Assembly: GCA_023105745.1 (NCBI GenBank)
Contig: JALGQZ010000004.1
Coordinates: forward strand, 34,180,437-34,244,436
Origin: Austropuccinia psidii
Lineage: Eukaryota > Basidiomycota > Pucciniomycetes > Pucciniales > Sphaerophragmiaceae
Length of the DNA: 64,000 bases
Direction: 5' to 3'
Part shown: positions 24,452-37,328 of the stretch, one piece after another
How the letters are laid out: each line of letters begins with the position of its first letter
Numbering within the stretch: position 1 is the first letter of the stretch
The notes under the pieces: generated by a model
What the model was told of the DNA's origin: nothing
What the model saw: the letters and a program-made list of their open reading frames with translations, nothing else
The model's database searches: none
Made by a program: the position numbers and the translations under genes

Positions 24452-26354
24452 TGTAAGATTTGTCTATGAAACTGTTGATAATATCACTATTAATCAACAT
24501 TACTATGACTGTTCTTATGAAATATAATAATAAAAATTAATATAACCACAATCAAATAATTAATTACTTAATTATTTCTTTTACTTGTTATACACCACTA
24601 GTGACTATGACAGTAATAAGTAATTGCCTAAAAGAATAAATTACAAGAAGAAGTTAATAATCAAAAACTTCTTTATTAAAATGATAAAATTATTTTAATA
24701 TATAAGGATACATATAGCTCTTGAAGAAAACTATTACTAGAGAAAAACTTTAAGAATTAGGATAAATCACTCACTAATACTCCAAAGAACTTATTGAAAG
24801 AAAATAGTAGAGAAATTTGATGGGTAATTGTGGATTTAAAGGATCAAAATTGATTTATAGAAAGATTGAAACAATATATAGTTGATTTCTATGATTTAAA
24901 ATCTTTCTTATTGAGCCTGAAAGAACAAAACACTTGAGAAAACTTAAACTAATACTTACTTGTTGGTAATAATGGTATAATTGTATAATGTGATGATTTG
25001 AAAATAACAGCAAGAGAAGGGCTCTTTGAAGTCAATAACAGCTCACAGAGGCATTCCATAGATAAAACTGAAAAGCAAGTGAGTGATAAAACAATGAAAT
25101 TTTTTGGATTATTGATTGCATCATCTGTTGTCACGTAAGATTATCGTAATTATTTAATTGATGCTTTCACATGACTTCCAACCCATTTATTGTTAATAAT
25201 AAAAGGAGGGACAATTGTAAATCTTCTTTTATTTCAAAATAGTCATTTATCTCTCGAAGATATAAATTTTATTAGAAATATAATCACAGATTGTATTTTC
25301 TGTGAATTTTTGAAGAGTCAGTGTTTCACATGGAATCTTCAAAAATGGACTGTATGTAAAGCTTTTAATTTTACTTATAAAAGTATGATTAGTTTTTTTT
25401 TCTTTATGTAACATACTGTTCTAATTTGGTCCTGAAAGTTCCAGAACTATTAAGCAAGAATTGTATTTTTGATGAATTTTTGAAGTTTTTACCTCAATTC
25501 TACATAGAATTGCAAATAGCACTATATTACTGGTTGCTATGAGGTAAGTAATTAGATACTAGTCCAAATAGGGTTTTAATTACTCCTTAAGGGTTTATAA
25601 ATGGAAAATAATTAATAATTGACATGGTTACAAGAGGCTAAGTTGCTCTTTACCTCCTTGGCATGTAAAAATAGCAGCTTATTTGCAATGTTCTTATGAT
25701 TGAATGAGATTTTAAGTTGGTAACCAAGTTGCCAAAAGAGTTTGGTATACTAATTGGGCCAAGATCAGCCATAGATCCAAGCTTTAGAGCTATCTATGCC
25801 TCAGAGGCCTCAGAAGCTGGGTACCCTGGCTCTCTTTGATGTCTTTTGTCCCCCTTGACTATTTTTCACATCAAAATAGAAATTCAGGCCTCAAGACTGA
25901 TATCCACTATGGGTGTACCAAAAACGTATGTAAAAATACAATAATATTAAGTGCCACAAACATGCATGACACTATTCTTAGTGTATATGTAATATGGGAT
26001 TTCTCTCATTCCCATTATTTTGGCGTGAAATTGAGAAAAACAAAATCTTTCACAATTATTTTATGTGGTATTGATGATGTGGTATTGAAGTATTTTATAT
26101 ATTACCACCTCATAGAGTTAATTTTAGCTTATTCAATCTATGGAGCTACCCTAGGTGAACCTTTGTGTAGAATCCAAATCTGGACTTAACTCAATGGTTT
26201 TACTTACTCAATGAAAAGTTCTTTATCTTTTCTGAAATAAAAAATGATTAATGATGAATATATTCATTAATTATGGGTTATGCATAGTTCAACAATTATT
26301 TTAAATGATAATTGTGGCCTATTTGGGTATGTAAAATATACCTCAAGGCTCACA
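24452..26354 (-). repeat. 5' LTR of the old Ty3 element
   Basis: It starts TGTAAGATTTG and ends GGCTCACA, about 1.9 kb. The sequence left of it (minus-strand TTGGGAGCCTGGCC after the LTR end) is in the primer-binding-site position and matches that of the young element with one change. Confidence 0.9.
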
Positions 26355-26366
26355 CATTAGGCGGGG

Positions 26367-26706
26367 TGTAACATTTGAGCTATAGCCACTCATTTAGCAT
26401 GTAATAGTTACTTCAGACATTATGAAGTTCTGAATAGTTCAGTATTCATTTTGGGCCACTATATGCTCTAAAATGCCCTTTCCTCATCTCTATTCCTAGG
26501 TGTGACAATTCACTCCAGAGAAAGCTCAAGTGAGCCTGACTACCCCATTTTGGAACTCCTTTTAGTATCTCATTGGATAAGGAAGTCATTGGGAAAGAAA
26601 TGACAGGTGAAAAGATTTCAATTTTTGAAATAATCCTGTAACCAAGAATTCTAAGCTGTAGTAGCTTCCCCTCTGAATATACCAAAAAATTTCCCTACAG
26701 AGTTCA
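26367..26706 (+). repeat. Copia 3' LTR
   Basis: It begins TGTAACATTTGAG after GGCGGGG and ends TTCA at 26706, followed by the AAAAT target duplication. CpG sites seen in the 5' copy (for example in GTGCGCTCTC) are mostly changed here. Confidence 0.75.
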
Positions 26707-26711
26707 AAAAT

Positions 26712-28429
26712 TAATATTTAAAAGGAATTGTGGCGTTTAAAGCTAGAGATAATTTTTTAGCAGTTTTTATCAGACCAAATGAATAATGAGACTAATAAAT
26801 ATAAATATTCATAATAGCAAACAGGTATAACAGCAAAAAACAATTTCAAATTTAGCTTTATAGCTGGTAACCTCAAAGTTGGTAAAAAAGCACCATTATA
26901 ATCAATTTCTTTGAATATAATAAGATATAATATAGTAAATAAATAATAGATATAATAGTTTGAGTGCTTATTGAAAGGGTTTCTTTTGTCAGTAGTAGAT
27001 TTGAATGGGTAATGGTTTGACTTGAGAATATATATTAATAGATGTCTGCCTAGACATTTGTAATTTCTTTTAATACAAATTATTTACTGGCTGAAATACT
27101 TTTAATAGTAATAGTGATAACTCATATTTAACAAAAAAATAATACTTATAATAGTATTTATACATGATAATACCACCAAACGTCATAAATAATAGTGAAG
27201 ATTTATGATATATTACTACTAATGATAGTAATAATGGATGATAAAATTGATAATAATAAGTAATAATAACTACTAATAGGAAAAACTATGAAGCTAAAAG
27301 TATCCATCTTTAATTTGATAATGATAATATATATATTCTCTACTAATGATAAAATAATAATATGAAAGTCTTGAATTCTTCAACCCTAAGTATTTAGCTA
27401 TCTGATGACATTGGAAGATAAGTAGGCCTCTTTTTAACTAATTTATAGCTATAAGTCACTAGGAGCTAAATATAAAATTCTAATATTAAGTAGGTTAACC
27501 TATTAGTAAGGGATGAATAATTATTTTCCTTCTTGATATAGCATCAATTTCATGGGAGAAAGGAAAATTTTGGATAGAGGCCTCATATTATGCTGTGAGA
27601 AGTTCCCTTGGGCTCTACATGTGAAAACTTTATTTTTTTCATCTGAGCTAATTTTTCTGGTGGGATGTTGGTGGATGGTGTGATTGAACTATGATATTTC
27701 ACCATATGCTTGGTCAAAATTAGGGATGAGCAATTTCATTTATGGTGTGTATTTTAATAAGAATTATTAGCTCACTGTTCTACTGCATTGAATTAGTAAT
27801 CCTACATGTCTTTGAGGAATTAATTCCCATGAGAAAATTTGAATATGCTGTGCTTTAGTTCAAGTATTACACCAATGGTTTGTACTATTATTTCATAATG
27901 GAAACCTTCTTTTCTTAAATTTTAGGCTTGAGGCATTTTGGCTGGTGAGAACTCCTTTTTTTGTGGTGTCACATCCAGATTTTGTTGAATCATCTTTGTG
28001 CACAGTTTGGTAATTTTAATTTGGTTTTCTGCGTAATTTAAAGTTTGGTGTATTTTCAATGCATGAAGTTCATTTAGAGTTTGAATTTAATTCAAGTTTA
28101 ACATCATAATGCTGTGTAATTTTGAATGAAAGTGGAGTTAAGGTGGATTTTTTGTTTCTTTACTGAATTTTTATTTATTTTTCTCTTTTTGTTTTCTGAC
28201 TTGTATCTTCATGTAATAAATATTTCTTGAACTGGTAAACTCTTCTTTTTTCAAATTTGATGCTACATACTAAATATTTCCCCTGATAATGAATTTTGGA
28301 GTGGATTTGTGTTTAAATATTATTCATTGGAATAATTTGATATCAGAAAATTTGAAACTTGAAGGCTTAAGTGGTCTTGAAGGTGTTCCCAAAGGGTATT
28401 CAATACCAAAACATCTCCATTTCTTAATA
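26712..28429. other. AT-rich stretch, no gene seen
   Basis: Long runs of AT-rich sequence including imperfect ATAAT-type repeats (26900-27360). No open frame with recognisable protein content. After the copia insertion is removed in thought, this is the original sequence downstream of the GH81 gene. Confidence 0.6.
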
Positions 28430-28650
28430 GGTGATGCCTTCCAGACCTCTGTTCTTAGAGGCGATTAGTATCACAATAGTGACTTCAAGTGAGCCTGACT
28501 AATGTGTATCTATCTCTTAATAAAAGTAAATGTAGCTAGTTTTTAAAACAGTATTGTAGAGTAAAGATCCCTGAAATAAGTATGAATATGGAAAAATACA
28601 GGCAGATATCTGTATTTTTCCTCTGTAGAGACAGATTTATCACATTCACA
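28430..28650 (+). repeat. Copia LTR fragment
   Basis: It shares the block CCTCTGTTCTTAGAGGCGATTAGTA with the copia 5' LTR (CCTCTGTTCTTGAAGG...CGAGTA), then CAAGTGAGCCTGACTAA and TATCTCTTA, and ends CCTCTGTAGAGACAG. Element coding sequence is not adjacent, so it is a solo or truncated LTR. A perfect 11-bp hairpin (GAAAAATACAG 28591-28601 with CTGTATTTTTC 28610-28620) lies inside. Confidence 0.6.
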
Positions 28651-28959
28651 GGACACTTCAGTTTTATTTCAAAGAAGAAAGATTATTTTATTTTTCTGAG
28701 TTGAAGAAACTTGAAGCTTCTTGAAATTCATAATTTTAGAATAAAATAAAAATAAAATTTATATGAATATTCCAGCCAATAACAAGAAAACCAAGCTAGA
28801 CATGACATTAAATAACACAAAAAGTATTAATTAATTACTTTCAGAAAGTGGAAATATAACTTACTGTTTATGAATGGAGGTCCTAGTAAGAAGTAAGACT
28901 TTTTTCAATTAATACAAATCAGCATCTGAAGTCATCATGGAATCGTGTAGAGGAGATTT

Positions 28960-29870
28960 CTGAGAAGCTTAATATGAAAATCTGTCCATGAAGAATTTAT
29001 TTCATGTTTTAGCTATTCCATTGTTTGTGGCTGTTTAAGCTTGCTGATTTGACTCTTAATTGTCTTCCACAAATATCTGATGGGGCTCAAGTCTAGTGAG
29101 TGTGCTAGTCAGTAAAGCTTACTTATTTTTTGTAAATTAAACCAATTGTTTCTTTCTCATTCCATGTGGATTGTGAAGCTATCCCCATCAGTAATAGGTG
29201 GTGGAAGCCATAAAACCAGGGGGACTACTCTACCCAGGCTTTGAATAAAAGCAGTCCCATTTGATAGACTTGCAAACCCATTCTTTTCTAATTATTTGGC
29301 CATCCAGAAGGAGAAATAGAGCCCACCCTTCTGTGAAAAGACCCTCAAGACTTTGAAAGCCTGATTGATGGCTTAATCACAGGCTTTCAAGTAACCATTT
29401 TTCTTTAGGAGCTTTCCATTCTTGGATGAAGTCAGCTTTCTTTACAAGTTTGAATTCTAAATCATACATACAAATAAATGCGGCCCACCAATTGGCAGTC
29501 TAATGGTAGTGTGATAAAGGCAATGAAAGGAATAATTGGAAGCTTTTAGGAGTAATGTGAGAGTGCGTATCCAGTCTATGTATTTTTTTCCTGCATTTTT
29601 TTGGTATATACCTGGAAAGTCATAATGTCAGTGAATTGTGCAATGGTTAATCAGAGACAATGTGTGATTATTTGGCCAATATCCCAATGGTCTTGTTTGA
29701 AAATCAATGTGGGTCTTCCTTTTCTCTTTTGAGTCTTCACTGTACCTATTAGTTTATATTTTTTGACAGTATTTTATATTTTTGTCAGTGGCACTCCTCC
29801 TAGTTCAGAAATCACTCAAAATGAGAGGCCTTCTTGTCACATCCCAACATGTTTTGTTGTTTGATAGCAA
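28960..29870 (-). pseudogene. Tc1/mariner-like transposase relic
   Basis: On the minus strand the region near 29060-29125 reads LAHSLDLSPIRYLWK, a decayed form of the WPxxSPDLNPIExxW signature that precedes the last catalytic residue of Tc1-like DDE transposases. Upstream on the same strand are a helix-turn-helix/linker-like stretch with a TRRSATDKNIK string (~29790-29830) and a GRP-linker-like SKEKRKTHI string (~29710-29740). Several stops and shifts interrupt it. No terminal repeats were delimited. Confidence 0.55.
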
Positions 29871-32446
29871 TTTAACGTACTGTGTTATAAAGAAAAAACA
29901 TCCATGGAAACAGTTGATAGATTTTATCTCAAAAAATTTGAACAGTGATGGTTACTGAGTAATTTTCAGATGAATTATTGGATTTTTCATTGCCGTTTAA
30001 ATCACAGGGGACAAGAAATGGAAAAGAAGGAACTAATTCAAGGCCTCTGTTTTGAAAAAATAAGCCACTAGTATAAGAAAAAAAGGAGCTTTAACATAAT
30101 CAAGCTTTATTCCAAACTGGAGTTTTGAGATCTGGAAATTGAAAGTTAATGACTGAAACATGCATGTGAACAGCAGGTGAATACATACAGTTCCCCTTCC
30201 CGCGTTCGCATACTTTTGGTGGGGAAATTTACATCAAACAGTGTATTATGAACAAAATGAAGCCAATTTCTATTGTACCACACTCATAGTGAAAAGGTAT
30301 CTGGAAGGACTCCCATTATGGAACTTGGTAAAATAAAAGTTTTATAAGCATTTTAATAATAATGATATATTTACTGAGGAAGCCTATGAGTCTGAGTAAT
30401 ATTTAAAGTCTAAATTTAAAAAATACCTCGGAATCATTCAATGTGTTATTTAATAAATAATGACCATATGCACTCTAAAACTCCTATTACCACAAAAATG
30501 AATTTCACTGTTATATTGTCTCAAAATTCATCAGAGCTGAATAATATCATGAATATGACAGAAATATGAAAAGTTTCAATCTTAAAAAACCATAATAAAC
30601 TTAATCTTATTATTTTGATCTCTCAGAGAATATATTAAAGTGATGGTTACTAAAAGGTTGTTTCCTTGAGATAATTGAAATTTCCATAATAAAAAAAAAT
30701 TGGGTGAAAACTCAAATAATCACTTCCTCTAAAATTATTATCCATTAAAGTGAATATATTCTGTGATTTTCATTTCTTTTACTAAAGAATAATATAGTCT
30801 TTTTTAATTATTTGATTATGAGTTTTTTATTTGGTCTTATTTTTAGTTATATTAGCTTCTTAAAATATTTAATAATTTAAAAATTGAATTAAATTCAAAA
30901 TTTAGGAAAGTAGTGCTTCTTTTCACATAGGGGATGAATTGAGAAACTACCATGGTTATTGAGGTCTATACCAGAGATAGGAACAGACTCTTCACCATTA
31001 ATATCTATCTGGCTCTATTCCCCAGGCCATTCCAAAAATTGGAGGTGGAATTTTTCTCAAATAAATGGCTATCTGAAAGCTTCCTCTTTGTAATATAGAA
31101 TAGAGACTTTTCCATAAATCAGGTAGAGAATATTTATTTATCAAATTAGGTATTTATGTAAAAGATATTTTTGTTGAGCTCAATCAGACTTATTAAAAAG
31201 TTGAGTAAAATAGGAAATTTAATAATTGAATTTATTTTCAGAAAATTTCTAATCCCCTAATTCTGTGGCATTCTCTATTGAAGAATTATTCTACATTACA
31301 GCTCAGAATTTTTAAGGTAAATCAAAAATGTGTCCTGGATCCAAGAATATACCTAAATATCTATGAAATACTGTATTTGGGGTGATATGTCATGAAAATA
31401 TTCTCAAATGTTTTCGTTTCAAAAAATTCTTTCCACTAAGGTTGGTAAATTGAGTCCAAAACCCAGCTGTTGACCAAATGATTTTTTTGAATTCATAAGA
31501 TAAAATATTTTAAAAATTTCATTCCACCTTGAATAAAACAATGGGCTTAATTTTAAATAAATTTTAGGGTTCATTTGGAACCTGGGTTTCATTCTTCTCA
31601 CTCAAATTTATTGATTTTCAAAGCTGACTTTATCTAGGCAGTGGCTTTTACTATCTCAAATTATCTGAGTATCTGAGTTTAATTTCATTTTTTTGGTTTT
31701 AATTGAAACAAATTCCCAAATTTCCATTCATATTTGAGTTATTAATCTGAAGTGACTAGTATCTTTTGAAATTAATAAGGGCTCAATCCATATTTTGGAT
31801 GCTCATTCCCTTTGCATATACAGGCCATTAATATTAAATAGCTATCAGGAAGTGTATTAAAATACCTTCTTTTTAATATTAAGTAAAATTTGTTTTTTAC
31901 TGAAGGGGGAGATGATATAAATGAAATAATGATTCTCGTATCTTGGAATTTTCGGTCTAATGACTCCACTTACATATTTGAATTCACAGTGGGAACCAGG
32001 TGTTCTGATTCAATGGAAATTCCTAAGCATTACTGAAGAATATCAAAAGCTCCAGAGATATGTACAGAAGCTATTATATGAATATCTTTGAAAGGTGTTT
32101 TAGGAATGTGTAGGGAAATGGTTTCTTACAATGGCAAGATATAAGTTATATTGACATTTTTTCAACATATTCTTATATGGAAATTAAATTAATATGATTT
32201 TTTATAACATAATATAGTAAAAAGATGAGAAATATGATATTTTTTTGAGAAATATACTGAAGTTCATAGTAGATTCCCTATAAGGAAATTGATAAAGACA
32301 TGTAATGAATAGGGTCCAAGTCACATAGATCCTCATATAGATATAATTAGCTCTTTTTAATTATAATAACAATATTATCCAATTAAATGAGAAATATTTT
32401 TTAATTTAAGAAATGTAAGTTGTACTTTTAATAATAATTGATCATT
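29871..32446. other. AT-rich stretch, no gene seen
   Basis: No recognisable coding or mobile feature. The 60-65 codon minus-strand frames at 31419-31601 and 31772-31969 have low-complexity composition and no family resemblance. The stretch is the left flank of the Harbinger element; ATT at 32444-32446 is part of its target duplication. Confidence 0.55.
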
Positions 32447-32766
32447 AGGGGGTGTCAAAGTTACCAAATCCCACACTCAAAATCCCAAGTTTTTTTTTGC
32501 CAAAATCCTGCATTACTTTTGTGGGATTTCAGAAATCCCACACCTCAAGAGGTGTGGTATTTTAAGGTACAAAAACCCAGGTTTTTTGGTACCAAATCCA
32601 GCCTTTAGCTTCCCATAAAGGAACATGTTTAAAACACAAAACTCAGTAAGGGAATGTTAAATTGCATATAACTTTACTTCTCTTGCATAAAATCTGAATA
32701 AAATCATCATTTATTAAAGTATTTGATTTTAAATTGCATTTAATACAGGCCTTTTCTTCATTTACC

Positions 32767-34011
32767 ATGCCCAAGGCATCACAAAGGCTACCTTTACGTC
32801 AGACGTTAAACTCACTGCAGCTCATTGATGCACTCAACTCTGATAGTGATTCTGATATCCAGGAAGATATAATATTATTAGATATGATAACCTCACAAAG
32901 ATACATCAATTTTTGTAGAAGATATCCATCACATTACATGTATACAATGAATAATTTACAAACATATCATCTGAAAAGTTTCGACAGCTATGTAGGACGA
33001 CACATGAATCATTTGAAAAATTGGTTGCACAAATTCAAGCTGATAAAACCTTTCAAAACTCATCACAAAAAAACAACGCAATCCTGCCATTCAATTGGCT
33101 GTGGCATTATCAAGGCTAGGATCAAATGGCAATGGGGCCGCTTTGGGAAAGATTGGAATGTTGTTTGGAATTAGCCATGGGGCTATTGTGTTGTACACTC
33201 AAAGAGTAATCCAGATATTAATGAAGCTGAAGCACAAAGTGATTGTATGTCCAACAATAGAACAACAAAGAGAGATGTCTCAAGTAATACAAGCAGAAGG
33301 CTTCCCTGGGTGCATTGGGTTTATTGATGGGAGTCTCATACCATTATCACAACGTCCTCCCAATGATGGTGAAGCCTATTTTGATTGCAAAAAAAGGTAA
33401 GCTTTTGAATCTTTATTCTTTATTTCAATCCTACTGATGGTTTACATATAAGGTATTCTATGTCAATACAACTGGTTTGCAATATCAACAAAGAGTTCAC
33501 TGCTCTACATGTTGGTCATACTGGGTCACTTCATCATTCAAATGTCTATCAACATATGAGAATAGCACAAACACCTCAAGAGTTTTATGAAAAGGATCAG
33601 TACTTACTTTCAGATTTGGAATATGCAAGCTCTGCTTTGGTTTTTCCAGCATATAAGGGAGTTGTAGCACAGAATGAAGACAACCGTTCTTTCAATTACT
33701 GTCTAGAAAAATCAAGGGTCAGAATCGAGAATGCAATTGGAATTTTGAAGGGGCAGTGGTTTTCTCTAAGGGAAATGTGAAATCAAATGGGGGATAATCG
33801 TGAAATTGAGCATTTTGCTAGTTGGGTTGTGTCTTGCACAATTTTACATAATATGTTAGCAAAAATTGGTGATGAATGGTTTGATTTATATGAAGATGAT
33901 GCTCCACCACATGCAGAAAATCTGGCCAATACTTACATTGGGGAAGATGTGGTAAATATGTATGAAAAAATTAAACCAATCACTTTGGAATGGAAAAATA
34001 GTCAATTGTAA
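32767..34011 (+). pseudogene. Harbinger DDE transposase (two lesions)
   Basis: This is the nuclease that cuts and joins the transposon ends. Exon 1 runs to 33396, with a 56-bp intron at 33397-33452 (GTAAGC...ATAAG); the splice restores KKRYSMSIQLVCN. The DDE triad is visible in FIDGSLIP, SDLEYA and VRIENAIGILKGQW. The frame changes by one base in a run of A at about 33067-33073, between the N-terminal part and the PAIQLAVALSRLG block. A TGA at 33778-33780 replaces an expected tryptophan just after SLREM. The C-terminal WVVSCTILHNML motif is intact. The start ATG at 32767 is the first methionine of the frame; upstream exons are possible. With two lesions this copy is probably inactive, although both could be recent. 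Confidence 0.85.
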
Positions 34012-34158
34012 ATTTCATCAGGACCATTGATTTATGTACTTTATTTAATGGCATACAACAAAGTGGAGAAGTTATTCATAAAATAAAACTATGTACAATT
34101 AATATTTTTTAGTTCTTTTTTGATCCTGCATATTTCTTTCAAAGTACACATTGACTCT

Positions 34159-35266
34159 TCAATTAATTTTGGTGGGTTTCATTTTCAAGAATCTGTCACC
34201 TACATTAAATAATTTATGGTTTATTTGAAAAAAACATCCAAAATGAGTTATTTCATCATGATTGATAATTTCTGGAGGTGGTTTTGTTGTATGATGAACC
34301 ATTGTTGATGTCTTCCAAAGAATTTCCATGATGCCAGGTTTTTTTGAAAAATCAATCTCCATTTTCAATTCGGGGAAGTGCAAGCCATGTCCAGAGGGGG
34401 TGAAGACAGTTGGAAGTGGATGGAAATCTTGTTTTGATACAAAAGAAAATTTACCATAAGTCCAGGCATTGAGATCATTCAAATCTTGGTGTGGCTTATT
34501 GAAAAATCCATCTTGGGTGACAATGACATTGGTAAATGATTTGAATCCTTCCTTGGTATTGGCAGAAGTCCATTCAAGTTGACTGAAATTGGGTAATTTG
34601 GCTGCTTCCATTAATGATTGATTTTCATTTGCTGCTAATTTTGAGAAATGGGAGATTCTTGAGTAGACAAATTTGTCATATTGATGAAGCTTGATTCATT
34701 GATTATTATCTGTTTCAATTTGATGAGGAGTTAAACCTGGTTTATGGAGTAAACACCTAAGGATTTTGTAATTAGTTAGTAATTATTAAGATAATAAGCC
34801 AAAAATATCACACACCTGCAGATTTTCCAGAATCTGGACCAGAACAAAACCCAATACCTTTCATAATGCCACCTTGGAGTTGCTTATTGGTTTTAATTTC
34901 TTGTTGATTTTGAGATAAGGAAATTAATGTCATGATGAGGTTTTGCAGCATTTGAGAGTGTCCAGAAGAATTATCAAAAGGGGTTATTTCATACATGATG
35001 ACAGGCAAAAAGGGCTTTGTTGTTTTATCAATGAGTATATAAGGATGGGGGACAGTGTTGAGTGATGGAATTTTTAACCATGAGGCATTGGCAGATTTCT
35101 TGTCAATCGAAATGGTTGAAAAGTCTTTAAATTCTTTGTTTGAATGGCCAAGGTGAGACATAATTTGTTTTGAGTCATGGATGTGTTGTCTTTGGCTTTG
35201 GGTGAGCTTTCTTTTATGATTTGAGTTGGTATTATTATCCTCATTATGTTCTATATTTGGTTTAGT
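34159..35266 (-). pseudogene. Unrecognised Harbinger-borne gene, 3' part
   Basis: Two frames, 34808-35161 and 34159-34611, lie on the minus strand. They are probably joined across a short intron (about 34758-34806) and a further readable stretch between them (about 34612-34755) that contains one in-frame TGA near 34695. The frame also continues upstream to the Ty3 insertion point at 35266 and resumes beyond it at 45659 in the same phase. I do not recognise the product. It has few cysteines, ordinary globular composition and a C-terminal FLKMKPTKIN end. It is not the Myb-like partner, which is encoded separately at 47255-48420. Confidence 0.55.
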
Positions 35267-37186
35267 TGTAAGATGTGACTATGAAACTGATGATAATATT
35301 ACTATTAATCAACAGTACTATGTCTGTTCTTATGAAATATAATAATAAAATATTATTATAACCACAATTAAATAATTAAAAATTATTTCTTTCACGTGTT
35401 AAGCACTACTAGTGATTTTAACAGTGAGCAAGTAATTGTCTACAAGAATCAATTACAAGAAGAATTTAATAATAAAAACTTCTTTATTAAAATAATAAAA
35501 TTATTTTAATATATAATTATCTTTTGCAAGAATAATTATAAAGATAATTCTTGAAGAAAACTATTACTAGAGAAAAACTTTAAGAATTAAAGATAAATGA
35601 CTCACTAATACTCCAAAGAACTTATTGATAATAAAAGTAGAGAAATTTGACGTGGAATTGTGGATTTAAGGGATCAAAAGGATTTATAACAGTATTACAA
35701 CAATATATAGTTGGATTCTATGATTTCACGTCTTTCTGATTGATTCTGAAAGAATTAAAACACTTAAGAATAGTTGAACTAATACTTACTTGTTGGTAAT
35801 AAAGATTTAATAAATTGATAAGATGATGATGATGAAAAAACAGCAAGAAGAGGCTTCTTTTAAGTCAACAACAGCTCACAGAGGCGTGCCATGGAGCAAA
35901 CTGAAAAACCAGTGAGTGAGAAAACAATAAACCTTTTTGGATTATTGATTGCATCATCTGTTGTCATGTAAAATTATCATAATTACTTAATTGATGCTTT
36001 TACGTGACTACCAACCCCAATATGGTTAAGAATAAAAGGAGTAACACTTGTAAATCTTCTTTTATTCTAAAATAATCATTGATTTCTCAAAGTTATCAAT
36101 GTTATTGCCAATTTCATCACAGGTTGTAATTACTGTGAATTTTTGAAGATTCAGTGTTTCACGTAGAATATCCAAAAATGGACTGTAAGTAAAACTTTTA
36201 ATTTTACTAGTAAAACTGTAATTCTTTTTGGTTGTACCATAGATAATACAGTTCTCCTTTAGTCCTGAAAGTTTCAGAAAGATTAATTAAGAATTGTATT
36301 TTTAATGAATTTTTGAAGGTTTTACCTCATTTCTACGTAGAATTGCAAATAGCAGTGTTTTGCTGGTTGCTATGAGGTAAATCAATGAATATGGGTCCCA
36401 AAAGGGTTTTAATTACTCTTTTGGGGTTTATCCATGGAAAGTCATTAGTAATTGACATGGTTACAGGAGTGTAAGTAGCTCATTACCTCCTTGGCACGTC
36501 AAAATAGCAGGTTATTTGCTATTTTCTGATGTTTTACAGTAGTTGTAACTTGGTAACCAAGTTCCCAAAGAGTTTTAGTTTACCAATTGGGCCAAGATGA
36601 GCCATGGATCCATGCTCTGGAGCTATCCACGCCTCTGAGGCCTCAGAAGTTGGGTACCCTGGCTCTCTTTGATGTCTTTTGTCCCCCTTGCCTATTTTTT
36701 ACGTCAAAATAGTAATTTAAGCTTAAAGTGAGATATCCACTATGGGTGTACCAAAAGTCCATGTAAGAATACCATGATATTAAGTGCTCAAAACATGCAT
36801 AACACTATTCTTAGTGTATATGTAACATGGGATTTCTCACTTTCCCATTATTTTAGCTAAAAATCAAGAAAAACAAAAATTTTCACGGATCTTTTATGTG
36901 GTATTAATGATGTGGTATTGAAGTATTTTCCATTTTACCACCTCAAATACTTAAATTGAGCTTATTCACTCTATGGAGCTACCCTAGGTGAATTTTTGTG
37001 TAGAATCCAAATCTGGTCTTAAATCCATGGATTTACTTACTCAATAAAAAGTTATTCATCTTTTCTGAAATTGAAAATGATGAATTTTGGATATATGCAT
37101 GACTTATGAGTTTTGCATAATTCAAAATTTCTTTTTAAGATAATTGTGGCCTATTTGGGTATGTAAAATATACCTCAAGGCTCACA
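35267..37186 (-). repeat. 3' LTR of the young Ty3 element
   Basis: It starts TGTAAGATGTG and ends GGCTCACA in window orientation. It retains CpG sites such as CACGTG (~35393), GGCACGTC (~36494) and TTACGTC (~36709) that are lost in older family members. Confidence 0.96.
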
Positions 37187-37198
37187 TTCCCTCCCACC
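37187..37198 (-). promoter_or_regulatory. Polypurine tract
   Basis: The minus strand reads GGTGGGAGGGAA immediately before the 3' LTR, the usual plus-strand priming site of LTR retrotransposons. The old copy has GGTGGGATAGAA in the same place. Confidence 0.85.
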
Positions 37199-37328
37199 AA
37201 AAAATAAAATTGTACTACAATTTTATTAGTGATAAAAAGAATAAGGCCCCAAAAGGGGGTTAATGTCCACTGTCCAACCTCTTCACATTACTCAGATCAA
37301 GTAATTTAAAGCACATTTATAGACATAT

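Larger units (their letters stand above)
16138..26354 (-). mobile_element. Old Ty3/gypsy element nested in copia
   Basis: This minus-strand element has LTRs at 16138-17996 (3') and 24452-26354 (5') and the 5-bp target duplication CATTA at 16133-16137 and 26355-26359. The first LTR base pair has decayed from TG to TT at 16138. A polypurine tract lies at 17997-18008 (minus strand GGTGGGATAGAA). The LTRs differ from each other at many positions, including indels, so the insertion is old. It is the same family as the intact element at 35267-45653. Confidence 0.93.
13884..26706 (+). mobile_element. Ty1/copia element, internally deleted and split by a Ty3 insertion
   Basis: The two LTRs are diverged but alignable. 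Each starts TGTA, with a second TGTAATA exactly 33 bp in (13917 and 26400). The 5-bp target duplication AAAAT is present at 13879-13883 and 26707-26711. A purine tract GGCGGGG (26360-26366) precedes the 3' LTR. Removing the 10.2-kb Ty3 insertion leaves only about 2.6 kb, so roughly half of a normal copia element is missing. The left end sits 20 bp after the GH81 stop codon. Confidence 0.8.
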